From Flavobacterium salilacus subsp. salilacus (GTDB lineage: Bacteria > Bacteroidota > Bacteroidia > Flavobacteriales > Flavobacteriaceae): DNA of 64,000 bases. How positions within the stretch are numbered: the first letter of the stretch is position 1; the number at the start of each line of letters is the position of its first letter. Below are positions 56,287 through 64,000 of this stretch, one piece after another. A model generated the notes under the pieces. That model searched no databases and had not been told where the DNA came from. It saw nothing but the letters and a program-made list of their open reading frames with translations. Location of the stretch: positions 49,262 to 113,261 of the forward strand of contig NZ_SKBP01000011.1 of the NCBI RefSeq assembly GCF_004634195.1. Direction: 5' to 3'. The translations under genes and the position numbers were made by a program.

Positions 56287-57174
56287 TTAAGATTCTAATA
56301 AATTTTGCCAAGTTTCTGAAACTTGATTAATAAGCGTTGGTTTAATTTTATGTTCTCCGTGTTTTTCAATAATTTCTTCAAACTTTTGCTTTTGGTAATT
56401 AAATTTTCGGTGTCGTGAATCAGCTTCAAATAATTCTTTTCTATAAAATTCACTTTGCCAATTCATGTAAATTTCTCTTTCGCTTGGCTTCAACTCCGAA
56501 ATAGGAACTGTATTATCAAAAAACACTATTTCTTCAAGGTTCTCGACTAATTTGTCCTTTAAGTAGAGTAAATTTCTTTTGTCCAATAAATCTTCGAGGG
56601 TTCTGATTGTCGAGTTTTGTAGATAATTCATTTTTTTAACTCGAATTTCATAGCGTAATAATTCCCAATCAAGGTCTGCTTCTTTAGTTTTACTATACAT
56701 TTTTATGATGTATTCTTGCAAAAGGCACTCTTTACCTACACTTGTTTTTGTATTACTTTTAGTCATATCCTCAAAAAATCTATTTTTAAAGTTGAGCATC
56801 ATAGTAGTGAGTTTAAGAGCATCAAAATCAAAAGTCATGGGTAAATTCAATCCCATTTCAATCGATCTTATTTTCAGCTCGTTTGGGCGTAATTTTAGGT
56901 TATCAGCCAAATCATAGATTGCACAACCAAGGTCAGAATAAGTTAAATCCCAATAATTATTATGATAAAAATGTTTAGCTAACGAAACTTTATGCGACAG
57001 CCATTGATTGTAACCTATTCTGGTTTCTCCATGTGTATTTTTGTTGTAATGCCAAAAATATTCTAATGGTTTTTTTGATTGATGAGCAATACCCTCTATA
57101 TAATCTACCTCATTACTACTTAAATATTCCTTATAGTCTTGAATAATTGCAAATAAACTGGTATAACATATCAT
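56287..57174 (-). CDS. Possible phage/plasmid replication protein
   Basis: The 295-residue product is soluble. RPNELKIRSIEMGLNLPM and LRYEIRVKKMNYLQNSTIRTLEDLL (cited in part) resemble segments of II/X-type replication initiation proteins of Bacteroidota elements, but catalytic HUH and tyrosine motifs were not confirmed. It overlaps the HTH gene by 4 bases and is followed closely by the VapE gene, supporting a replication role. Without a search this is only a suggestion. Confidence 0.5.
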   Translation of the reverse strand: MICYTSLFAIIQDYKEYLSSNEVDYIEGIAHQSKKPLEYFWHYNKNTHGETRIGYNQWLSHKVSLAKHFYHNNYWDLTYSDLGCAIYDLADNLKLRPNELKIRSIEMGLNLPMTFDFDALKLTTMMLNFKNRFFEDMTKSNTKTSVGKECLLQEYIIKMYSKTKEADLDWELLRYEIRVKKMNYLQNSTIRTLEDLLDKRNLLYLKDKLVENLEEIVFFDNTVPISELKPSEREIYMNWQSEFYRKELFEADSRHRKFNYQKQKFEEIIEKHGEHKIKPTLINQVSETWQNLLES

Positions 57175-57476
57175 CTACGGTTTTTGAATGTTCTATCAAT
57201 CATTTTATCCGTTAGTTTTTGGTATTCTTCACTAGTCGAGGAAAATCCTTTCTCAATATATTCCACTAAATCGCTTCTCTTGAAAAGGATTTTTTTACCT
57301 CCTGATTTTGAATACCTTAAAATTGACCTATGAGTCAATTTGTACACAGAAGATACAGACAGATGTAAAAATTTTGCTGTTTCTTCTACATCTAAATATT
57401 CTTTAGTGTTTAAACTCATTTCTGAAAGCATTTCTTTCATACTTTCAAACTCTTTTTTTAATTCTTCTTGTAACAT
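57171..57476 (-). CDS. Helix-turn-helix protein, excisionase-like
   Basis: The 101-residue product has an N-terminal helix then a MerR/excisionase-type winged HTH: LDVEETAKFLHLSVSSVYKLTHR, ILRYSKSGGKKILFKRSDLVEYI (cited in part). This domain occurs in excisionases and in control proteins of Bacteroidota mobile elements. It lies between the replication-type genes and the integrase region, and overlaps the next gene by 4 bases. Confidence 0.82.
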   Translation of the reverse strand: MLQEELKKEFESMKEMLSEMSLNTKEYLDVEETAKFLHLSVSSVYKLTHRSILRYSKSGGKKILFKRSDLVEYIEKGFSSTSEEYQKLTDKMIDRTFKNRR

Positions 57477-57537
57477 AATTTAAAATATTTATTTGTTAAA
57501 ATTTGATTCAAAGCTCTGAAAATAAGCTACAAAAAAA

Positions 57538-57565
57538 GGAGCTACCCCTTTTACGAGGTAGCTCC
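57538..57565 (-). terminator. Rho-independent terminator
   Basis: GGAGCTACC and GGTAGCTCC arms with a 10-base loop and a T-run on the minus strand. It ends the transcript that contains the 57645 gene. Confidence 0.85.
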
Positions 57566-57644
57566 AATCTTTGATTATTCCTATAAAATCTAAAGTTTAA
57601 ACGAAAAATTATTTTAAATTTTTCAAATTTTGGTAGGGACTAAA

Positions 57645-58445
57645 CTAATCTGGTATGTGCTTAATAGAATTATCAATAAATGTTTTTATATTTTTATTAA
57701 TTCGTTCATTGTGATTTGTATAATTTTCTTTTGTAATAGGTGCTTTTATACCAGTATGTTTATTTCGCCAACTAAACATGTAACATAAATTTATTGTAAA
57801 CCGCTTTGGTAATGAACATCTTTTTGATTCTTTAATTTTTTTAATAAAATATTTAAACTCACTTACACTTGCATTCCAATGAATTAGTTTGCTATTAGGT
57901 GTGAATTCTTCACTAAAAATATTGAAGAAGGTTTCATCATCAGCTTTTTCTATTAGTCCTTTATCAACTAAATAATTTCTAAAATTCAATAGATTTACCT
58001 TATTTCCAACATAATTTAATCCCTTTACTACTGAATTCTTGTTGTCTTTAGTATAGGTTTGTATTAATTTTGGAATGTTATCTTCCTTTAGTTTTATTAG
58101 TTCATTTTCTTTTCTCGACAAAGCGTTTATCATCAATTCATGGTTATATGCTTCTTCTTCTTCAAAAGTAAATGATGATGTTAGGTATTTGTTAGGTTGT
58201 ATAGGAATTAAACTCAACTCATTTTGATGAAAAAATTCAATAATTCTGTCTTGACTGTTTTCATTTAGTAAAAATAAGAGTTGGTTTAAGGTTTTTATTC
58301 TTTCAACATCACTTCTTAAATTAGATAATACATCACTAAAAAAACTTGTTGCACTTCTATCGCTAAAAAGGAACTTGTATATTAAAGACTCCTCGAAGCA
58401 TAAGCTATCGAGGAATCTGTTAATGTTATTTATGTCTTGACTCAT
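57645..58445 (-). CDS. Hypothetical protein of the mobile element
   Basis: The 266-residue product is soluble and highly charged, with no signal or membrane segment. The segment KLIHWNASVSEFKYFIKKIKE resembles motifs in Bacteroidota element proteins of the RteC kind, but no family could be confirmed. It follows the integrase gene by 48 bases on the same strand and is closed by its own terminator. A regulatory role in the element is a guess. Confidence 0.6.
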   Translation of the reverse strand: MSQDINNINRFLDSLCFEESLIYKFLFSDRSATSFFSDVLSNLRSDVERIKTLNQLLFLLNENSQDRIIEFFHQNELSLIPIQPNKYLTSSFTFEEEEAYNHELMINALSRKENELIKLKEDNIPKLIQTYTKDNKNSVVKGLNYVGNKVNLLNFRNYLVDKGLIEKADDETFFNIFSEEFTPNSKLIHWNASVSEFKYFIKKIKESKRCSLPKRFTINLCYMFSWRNKHTGIKAPITKENYTNHNERINKNIKTFIDNSIKHIPD

Positions 58446-58493
58446 TTTTGTTCATTTTATCCATTTAACTATATGTAAAAAAAGCCCAAAAAA

Positions 58494-59576
58494 TTAAATT
58501 CCGAAATGAATAAGGTCGGCTGCATTTCGTTTGTCAATATCCATAACTTTAGCATAAATCATCGTTGTCTTCAAATCATTATGCCCTAAAAGTTCTTTTA
58601 CCGCAGTTATATCTGCTCCTTTGTGTAAAAGTAGCGTTGCATAACTATGTCTTGCACAATGGAACGTTATGGTTTTCTGAATTCCAGCACTATAAACCCA
58701 TTCTCGTAATTGCATATTCATCCAACTGTTATAGTTCAATTCTCTAAAAACTTTTTCGTTTGGCAATTTACTTGCAACACCCAAAAATTCTCTTGCTTCT
58801 TTAGAAATTGGATGATTTTGTAACCCTTTTGTTTTTTTACGATGAAAATCAATAAAGAAATTGCCCTCATCATCTTTTCTAAAATCTTTCCATTCTAATT
58901 TTTTGATGTCTGCATAAGCCATTCCAGTCATGCAAGAAAAAAGAAATGCTTTTTTAAGTATTGGATTTTTACATTCAGTTTCTTTTAATTTTTGGATTTC
59001 CTCATGAGTTAAAAACACTCTAATTGCGTGTTCAACTGTTGGTGCTGAAACCAAAGTAGCAAAATCAATAGGGATTAATCGTTCCCTAAAAGCATCGTGA
59101 ATACCATGTTTTACCACATTAAAATAATTATTGGCTGATGAACTTTTCAAACCTTGTGTAACACTCAAAAAATGTTTAAAATCTTCCAACCAATGTTTGT
59201 CCATCTGTTTAAAACTTAATCCGTTTGGACAAAATTCTTTTAAATGTTTTAATGCAGACCTCCAAGTACTATAATTTTTATCGGTATTCTCACGCTTTTG
59301 AGTCAGGTAGCTGAAAAATTCAATAAAATTTTTGTTCTTGTGTTTTGAAACTTGAATTCCCAACTCTCCACTTTGAATTTTCAAAGTCAGTTTAGAAACA
59401 TAATTTTCTTCTAATTTTTTTGTTTCCTTGTTGTGTTCACGTTCCGAACTGTTTTTTGGCTGTGAGTAATAAAACATTACTGTTCGTTCTCTTTTTCGAT
59501 TGCCATCAATGGAATAATCCACATAAACTACTTTTCTACCGTCTTTTGTTTCACGGTAATACGTTCTTACTGTCAT
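58494..59576 (-). CDS. Tyrosine-type site-specific integrase
   Basis: The 360-residue protein has an N-terminal arm-binding domain, a core-binding SAM-like region (about 80-180) and the catalytic domain from about 185. The HxxR motif is TFHCARHSYATL (H306, R309), the following box is LLGHNDLKTTM (H332) and the nucleophile is Y341. The position usually held by the first catalytic arginine reads CMTGMAYADIKKLEW, with Ala at about 220. Such a substitution is known in CTnDOT-like recombinases, so it does not mean a broken gene. It sits near the mnmE end of the element. Confidence 0.92.
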   Translation of the reverse strand: MTVRTYYRETKDGRKVVYVDYSIDGNRKRERTVMFYYSQPKNSSEREHNKETKKLEENYVSKLTLKIQSGELGIQVSKHKNKNFIEFFSYLTQKRENTDKNYSTWRSALKHLKEFCPNGLSFKQMDKHWLEDFKHFLSVTQGLKSSSANNYFNVVKHGIHDAFRERLIPIDFATLVSAPTVEHAIRVFLTHEEIQKLKETECKNPILKKAFLFSCMTGMAYADIKKLEWKDFRKDDEGNFFIDFHRKKTKGLQNHPISKEAREFLGVASKLPNEKVFRELNYNSWMNMQLREWVYSAGIQKTITFHCARHSYATLLLHKGADITAVKELLGHNDLKTTMIYAKVMDIDKRNAADLIHFGI

Positions 59577-59970
59577 AATAAGATGTTTTTTTAATTAAAA
59601 ATTTCCGATTACTGAGCTTATGTACGATTACCTTATTATCTTTTATATATCGGCTTAAAGTTTTCCTACTGATACCATAATGATTACAGTATTCAGTAGG
59701 TGTGATAAAATCTTTTGAAGAAAATTTTTGAGATTCGATAAGTTCACTCAACGTAACCTGAATTTGACTCATTAATTCACGTTGGTATTGTAGTTCCCTT
59801 TTTACAAATTCTTCAAAATTAACCTCAACATCTTTTTCATCACGCTTCCGCACTTTATACGCCCTTGAATTACATTGATGACTACAATATTTAGTAGTCC
59901 TTTTTTGTGCTTCAAATTCTTTCCTACAGAATAGGCATATTTTATTATACGTTTTGCCAGTTAAAAGCAT
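59551..59970 (-). CDS. Zinc-finger and HTH protein upstream of the integrase
   Basis: The 139-residue product has an N-terminal cysteine cluster (ICLFCRKEFEAQKRTTKYCSHQC, cited in part; four zinc-binding cysteines) and a C-terminal HTH (FITPTEYCNHYGISRKTLSRYIK). It overlaps the integrase gene by 26 bases. The position and fold suggest an excision or integration control protein. Confidence 0.75.
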   Translation of the reverse strand: MLLTGKTYNKICLFCRKEFEAQKRTTKYCSHQCNSRAYKVRKRDEKDVEVNFEEFVKRELQYQRELMSQIQVTLSELIESQKFSSKDFITPTEYCNHYGISRKTLSRYIKDNKVIVHKLSNRKFLIKKTSYYDSKNVLP

Positions 59971-60194
59971 AAGAATCGGACAAGTTACGATACAGATGGG
60001 ACATAAGTGGACAAAGCTGTTTTATAAAAACCAATACTGTCACAAAAAATGGCACACCATTAAATTTGTGTCCAAAATTAAACAATTATTTTGACACAAC
60101 AACTATAAATGTGAAAATTTCAGAAAATTAATTGTTTTTAACTAACTGATATACAGTGCTTTTTCTTTCTTTTTCTATCCGATGTTTTCAATAG

Positions 60195-61598
60195 TCATTT
60201 TCCGATACAGAAATTAGCAAAAATATTCCCCAATAACTCATCATTAGTAACCTGACCGGTAATCTCTCCAAAGTAATATAGCGCCTGTCGGATATCTATC
60301 GCCATAAGGTCGGCAGAAATACCTGATTGCATCCCAAACTGTACCTTTTGTACTTCTTCCAGAGCTTTTAGTAGTGAATCATAATGCCTTGAGTTAGTAA
60401 CAATAGTTTCATTATTGCGTAAAGCACCTGTATTAACAAAAGATAACAACTTTGCTTTAAGTTCGTCTAATCCCGTGTTTTCTTTTGCTGACAGCAGATA
60501 TACATTGTCAATTTCCCTTAAAATAATCTCTTTTTGAATATCATCAAGTTTATCTGCCTTATTGGCTAAAACAAGTAAAGGTTTCAACGGAAATTGCTCT
60601 TTTATTTTTGCAATCTCAATTTTTAAACGTGATAATTGCTCCGCATCATTTACCAGTTGATAGCTGTCCACAAGATACATAACAACTTGAGCCTGTGTTA
60701 TTTTTTCAAAAGTCTTTTTAATACCAATACTCTCCACAACATCCTGCGTTTCACGAATACCGGCAGTATCGATAAACCTAAACCCAATCCCCCCTATTAC
60801 AAGCTCATCTTCAATAGTATCCCGGGTAGTCCCGGCAATGTCCGATACTATGGCACGCTCCTCATTTAGCAAAGCATTTAGCAAAGTCGATTTACCCACA
60901 TTAGGCTCACCCACAATGGCTACAGGAATTCCGTTTTTAATAACATTACCTACAGCAAAAGAGTCTATCAGCCTTTTTAAAACAAATATTATCCTATTCA
61001 ATAATTCTTTAAACTGCGTACGATCGGCAAATTCAACATCTTCCTCAGCAAAATCGAGTTCAAGCTCTATTAACGAGGCAAAATTGAGTAATTCTTCACG
61101 CAGTTTCGCTATCTCACTCGAAAACCCACCGCGCATCTGTTGCATTGCCACTTGGTGCGAAGCCTCATTATCACTGGCTATCAAATCAGCTACTGCCTCT
61201 GCCTGTGAAAGATCGAGTTTTCCGTTTAAAAAAGCCCGTAAAGTAAACTCTCCGGGATTTGCCATTCTGCATCCATTGCGTAAAAGTAACTGAATTATTT
61301 GTTGCTGTATATACATAGAGCCATGGCACGAAATTTCTACAACGTTCTCCCCTGTATATGAATTAGATCCTTTAAAAACAGAGAGTAGTACCTGGTCGAA
61401 TATTTTATCATTTTCAACGATATTTCCCAGATGAATTGTGTGCGATTTAACCAACCTAATATCTTTGTTAGTAGATGGACGGAATATCCTCGCTGCTATA
61501 GTAACAGCATCTGAACCTGAAAGACGCAATACCGCGATTGCCCCCGAACCCGAAGGTGTTGCAAGTGCTACTATGGTATCCTGTAAGATCATTGACAT
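60195..61598 (-). CDS. mnmE: tRNA uridine-5-carboxymethylaminomethyl modification GTPase MnmE
   Basis: Together with MnmG it modifies the wobble uridine of several tRNAs. The N-terminal formyl-tetrahydrofolate-binding domain begins ILQDTIVALATPSGSGAIAVLRLSG (cited in part). The G domain has G1 GEPNVGKSTLLN, G2/G3 GTTRDTIEDE and DTAGIR, and G4 NKADK. The C-terminus ends NIFANFCIGK with the conserved cysteine. The start at 61598 (MSMILQ) or 61592 (MILQ) fits the family better than one 21 codons upstream. Its 3' end is the likely attachment site of the element. Confidence 0.95.
   Translation of the reverse strand: MSMILQDTIVALATPSGSGAIAVLRLSGSDAVTIAARIFRPSTNKDIRLVKSHTIHLGNIVENDKIFDQVLLSVFKGSNSYTGENVVEISCHGSMYIQQQIIQLLLRNGCRMANPGEFTLRAFLNGKLDLSQAEAVADLIASDNEASHQVAMQQMRGGFSSEIAKLREELLNFASLIELELDFAEEDVEFADRTQFKELLNRIIFVLKRLIDSFAVGNVIKNGIPVAIVGEPNVGKSTLLNALLNEERAIVSDIAGTTRDTIEDELVIGGIGFRFIDTAGIRETQDVVESIGIKKTFEKITQAQVVMYLVDSYQLVNDAEQLSRLKIEIAKIKEQFPLKPLLVLANKADKLDDIQKEIILREIDNVYLLSAKENTGLDELKAKLLSFVNTGALRNNETIVTNSRHYDSLLKALEEVQKVQFGMQSGISADLMAIDIRQALYYFGEITGQVTNDELLGNIFANFCIGK
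60199..60219. other. Candidate right attachment site in the mnmE 3' end
   Basis: The sequence covering the last mnmE codons (TTTCCGATACAG then AAATTAGCA) is the counterpart of 45448-45467. A third partial copy, TTACGATACAGA, lies at 59985-59996. Other genomic islands are known to use the 3' end of this gene (for example SGI1 of Salmonella). Confidence 0.3.
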
Positions 61599-61607
61599 TT
61601 TTTTTTG

Positions 61608-61615
61608 CAAATATA
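61608..61615 (-). promoter_or_regulatory. -7 promoter element of mnmE
   Basis: On the minus strand TATATTTG matches TAnnTTTG, about 10 bases before the start codon, so the leader would be very short. Confidence 0.4.
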
Positions 61616-61809
61616 AGGTATAGTAATTAATGATGCATTTGTTATATACTTTAGGCTTCAAAGCCCCAAATACATTTTTAAATTGTAAATTTAAGGTGTA
61701 AACATAACAGAATTAGATTACGGTTAGGTTAATTTACATGAAATTGTAAGAAAACTAAGTATTGTTAATAACCTTATTTCGTAATTTTAATCAAAAAATA
61801 CGCTTTTAT

Positions 61810-62646
61810 ATGAAAAATATACTTTTTCCCACCGATTTTTCTGAGACTGCAAACGCTGCATTTACCTATGCACTCAAATTTGCAGATATTTTTGAAGCAG
61901 ATATAATCGTACTGCATGTATATAGCCTTCCTATAGTTGAACCACCTGTATTGCCCGGAGCCGCTAAAGAAGTTTTTGATATTGTAGCGCACAATCAGGA
62001 AGAGAAATTTGAAGAAGAAATAAAGAAACTGGAAAAAATTGCAAAAAAAATAAAACCGGAAAGAATAAAGTTACGTAATATACTTATGGGTGGCGATCTT
62101 ACATACAGCATCAATGAGGTTTGCAACGATGAAAATGTGGACTTGATAGTAATGGGAACAACAGGTGCAAGCGGAATAAAAGAAATTTTCTTAGGCTCCA
62201 ATACCGCAACAGTAATAGCAAATGCCAAGACAACTGTTTTAGGTGTTCCTGTAGAAGCAGAGTTTCATCATCAAATAAAAAATATAGTGTTTACAACACA
62301 GTATAAAGAAGAAGATGGCGAAGCCCTTGAGCAATTAGTAGAAATAGCAAAAAGAATTGGAGCAAATATTTCATGCCTACATATTAAAAATGATGATGAC
62401 CCGTCTGATATAGACGAAAAGATAAATGAATGGAAAATGCTTTATAAAAATGAAAATATTGATTTTTTTAATATATCGGGAGATCATATAGAGCAAACAA
62501 TTCTCGATTTTATAGAAAACCAACAAATTGATATGGTAGCAATGCTAAAACATAAAAGAAGTTTCTTTGAAAGCCTTTTTCATCGCAGCCTTACAAAAAA
62601 GATGGCATACCACAGCAAAGTACCAATACTCGTTTTTAAATGTTAA
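61810..62646 (+). CDS. Universal stress protein with two UspA domains
   Basis: The 278-residue product starts MKNILFPTDFSETANAAFTYAL. The first UspA domain runs about 1-145 and contains VDLIVMGTTGASGIKEIFLGSNTATVIANA (cited in part; the GxxG(9)G nucleotide motif is GTTGASG...LGS). The second domain (about 155-278) is more divergent and lacks a clear nucleotide motif. The start at 61810 was chosen because the earlier TTG lies before the conserved sequence. Divergent from mnmE. Confidence 0.9.
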   Translation: MKNILFPTDFSETANAAFTYALKFADIFEADIIVLHVYSLPIVEPPVLPGAAKEVFDIVAHNQEEKFEEEIKKLEKIAKKIKPERIKLRNILMGGDLTYSINEVCNDENVDLIVMGTTGASGIKEIFLGSNTATVIANAKTTVLGVPVEAEFHHQIKNIVFTTQYKEEDGEALEQLVEIAKRIGANISCLHIKNDDDPSDIDEKINEWKMLYKNENIDFFNISGDHIEQTILDFIENQQIDMVAMLKHKRSFFESLFHRSLTKKMAYHSKVPILVFKC

Positions 62647-62834
62647 AAAAAATAAAATATTATTAAAAATAACTTAACTAATTATTAATTTTATATAAAC
62701 ATCTATGAAAAATAAATAAATTATTAAAAACCGCTTCCTCCCCCACATCCCTCACGTACCGCAATTATTTACTAATAAACGCCTCAATTGGCTGTGCTAT
62801 CACTTAATATTTTAATTATTAATATAAGTAGCGC

Positions 62835-63686
62835 ATGAACTTTACAACACAAATGTCAACTAATAACAGATTATTATTGGTTGACAAGTTCGGGAAAACT
62901 AAAGAAACATTATTTAATGATGTTTCATACTTTGGCGACAAATATGTATTAGCCAAAGAAGATAGAAGTATTTTTTATACCGTTCTTGATTTAGAAGGCA
63001 ATGCGATAAACGAAAGCCTTAATGTAATCCACCGTTTTGATGATGGATTATTGTTAACCTACAGTTCTTTTGCTAAAAACTATAAATCCTCAGACGGGTT
63101 TTCTTATGCCGTAAATTACAATGTATATTCAATATACAACCATAATACCCGTACATCATCGGTAGTAAGTGTTATCCAGTCTGACCCGCTTGACAAAATC
63201 GAAAATCAGGGCAGCCTTAAAGTAGAAAAGATTAAAAATTTTATGAATAAAACCATATATACATTCAATGATTTAATTTTTTCAGAAATTATTGATGAAC
63301 AATACATGGTAGTTGCTTCTCATTTTGATCTTGCTGCAAAAAAATCAATGAAAAATTATTTAAATTCTTTATTCGAAACATTCCAAAATAAAAGAATATG
63401 GAATATATTAAATATTTTTGAAATACCTGTCTATAACGGAGAAACCAATATTAATGCTCTACTGTCAGGACGAATTTTCAAAGAAATAGAATATACACTA
63501 TATACACTTATTGAATTTCCTGATACGAATGTTGCCAATATTACTTTCGAAAAAGAAAAATCTCAAAAAGCAGAGAAAATAAAACCTTATATTCCATTGG
63601 TAAAATCAATGCGTAACAGCATTTGGAAAAAGAAAAGCAAATGGCAAATGATGTTTACAGATCTAATAGATTTTAGTTTCAACTAA
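62835..63686 (+). CDS. Hypothetical protein
   Basis: The 283-residue product has no signal peptide and no membrane helix. It is rich in Asn, Ser and Phe and begins MNFTTQMSTNNRLLLVDKFG. No family is recognised. It lies 188 bases after the stress-protein gene, with a strong palindromic terminator beyond its stop. Base composition is somewhat AT-rich. Confidence 0.6.
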   Translation: MNFTTQMSTNNRLLLVDKFGKTKETLFNDVSYFGDKYVLAKEDRSIFYTVLDLEGNAINESLNVIHRFDDGLLLTYSSFAKNYKSSDGFSYAVNYNVYSIYNHNTRTSSVVSVIQSDPLDKIENQGSLKVEKIKNFMNKTIYTFNDLIFSEIIDEQYMVVASHFDLAAKKSMKNYLNSLFETFQNKRIWNILNIFEIPVYNGETNINALLSGRIFKEIEYTLYTLIEFPDTNVANITFEKEKSQKAEKIKPYIPLVKSMRNSIWKKKSKWQMMFTDLIDFSFN

Positions 63687-63761
63687 AAGTAAAAAATACT
63701 ATTAAAACACAAACCTATTTCTGATTCTACACACTACTAAAAAATATCTTGAATAATAACA

Positions 63762-63807
63762 ATATAAAATAAAAGTCTCCGCAATTGCGGAGACTTTTAT
63801 TTTATAT
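63762..63807. terminator. Bidirectional terminator palindrome
   Basis: Arms 63762-63782 and 63787-63807 are perfect complements around AATT (core AAGTCTCCGC / GCGGAGACTT), with T-rich ends both ways. It can close the hypothetical gene upstream. Confidence 0.8.
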
Positions 63808-63951
63808 CTAATGATAGTTAAATTGTTAACCTCTTCCATACATTAATAAAAACAAGATAAGAAGCTGTTTCATAATGCAGTACTCTTTATCAAAAAATAA
63901 AAAAACAGTCTAATTAAAAGCTGTTACCATTTTTGTATATCGTATATAAAA

Positions 63952-63978
63952 AAAAGCCCCTGCAATGCAGGGGCTTTT
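63952..63978. terminator. Rho-independent terminator near the window edge
   Basis: AAAAGCCCCTGCA and TGCAGGGGCTTTT arms around one base. The minus-strand T-run is the longer, so it probably ends a minus-strand gene beyond the window. Confidence 0.75.
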
Positions 63979-64000
63979 CATTGAACCAAGTTAACTATGG

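Larger units (their letters stand above)
45448..60219. mobile_element. Integrative element at the 3' end of mnmE carrying a Dnd module
   Basis: The region between the LytTR regulator gene and mnmE is visibly more AT-rich than both sides. At its mnmE end it has a Zn-finger/HTH gene, a tyrosine integrase and an excisionase-like gene. In the middle it has a VapE-type ATPase, a possible replication protein and a XRE regulator, and on the left the cargo: a phosphorothioation module and lipoprotein/TonB-like genes. No relaxase, T4SS or phage structural genes were seen. It looks more like a mobilisable or satellite-type island than a conjugative element or prophage. The bounds come from the weak att-like pair at 45448-45467 and 60199-60219, so they are approximate. 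Confidence 0.65.
63687..64000. other. Non-coding tail of the window with two terminator palindromes
   Basis: No long frame is present. The region holds the palindromes at 63762-63807 and 63952-63978. A very short minus-strand frame of 15 residues (63826-63873, hydrophobic) lies between them; its reality is doubtful. Confidence 0.4.

Noticed and set aside
58494..59576. Integrase might be a broken gene because the first catalytic arginine is missing.
   Set aside because: The frame is intact, the other catalytic residues are present, and CTnDOT-like integrases are known to lack that residue.
60001..60190. Short repeated TGGACA/TGTCC words between the Zn-finger gene and mnmE.
   Set aside because: They are irregular and short, and form neither a CRISPR-like array nor a clear dyad; a regulatory role cannot be supported.

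Overview
The window looks like the chromosome of a member of the Bacteroidota, most likely Flavobacteriia. It carries gliding-motility ABC transporter genes gldF and gldG, a protein with a type IX secretion C-terminal sorting domain, GLPGLI, DUF4270, DUF6048, DUF6452 and DUF4907 proteins, a CTnDOT-like tyrosine recombinase, and several promoters of the TAnnTTTG type. All calls were made by reading the sequence; no database search was run.

Layout. 1-23060 is mostly conserved chromosome: a partial cysteine desulfurase, a Smr-domain protein, ornithine aminotransferase (rocD), DinB and WYL-regulator genes, OsmC, rlmD, a large T9SS-secreted protein, an M42 peptidase, purC, phoH, a SAM-hydroxide adenosyltransferase family gene, gldFG and dnaN. 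A lone AT-rich TIR-domain gene (23128-23952) sits between dnaN and a membrane-anchored MutS-like ATPase gene. 25806-34191 is a minus-strand operon (HEAT protein, family 2 glycosyltransferase, TPR/YaiO outer-membrane protein, DUF4838 glycosidase-like lipoprotein, DUF1573 lipoprotein) whose parts resemble a synthase-dependent exopolysaccharide machine. 34680-45346 holds envelope genes: a TonB-receptor-like barrel with a GLPGLI protein, then DUF4270 and a barrel protein divergent from an operon of barrel protein, six-bladed Kelch lipoprotein, DUF4907 lipoprotein, LytS-type kinase and LytTR regulator.

About 45.4-60.2 kb is an AT-rich integrative element beside the 3' end of mnmE. Its right half has element functions: a Zn-finger/HTH protein, tyrosine integrase, excisionase-like HTH, a possible replication protein, a VapE-type ATPase and a XRE regulator. 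Its left half carries a DNA phosphorothioation (Dnd) module: dndC, dndD, a DndE domain fused to a HerA-type ATPase, a four-helix membrane protein, a DGQHR (DndB-like) protein and a second membrane protein. No dndA and no known phosphorothioate-dependent restriction genes lie beside it. This is the most interesting part of the window. mnmE, a tandem universal stress protein and an unknown gene close the window.

Working together: DndC/D/E would insert sulfur into DNA using a cysteine desulfurase encoded elsewhere, possibly the gene at 1-1137. The DGQHR protein may regulate the module, and the two membrane proteins are candidates for an unrecognised partner or effector.
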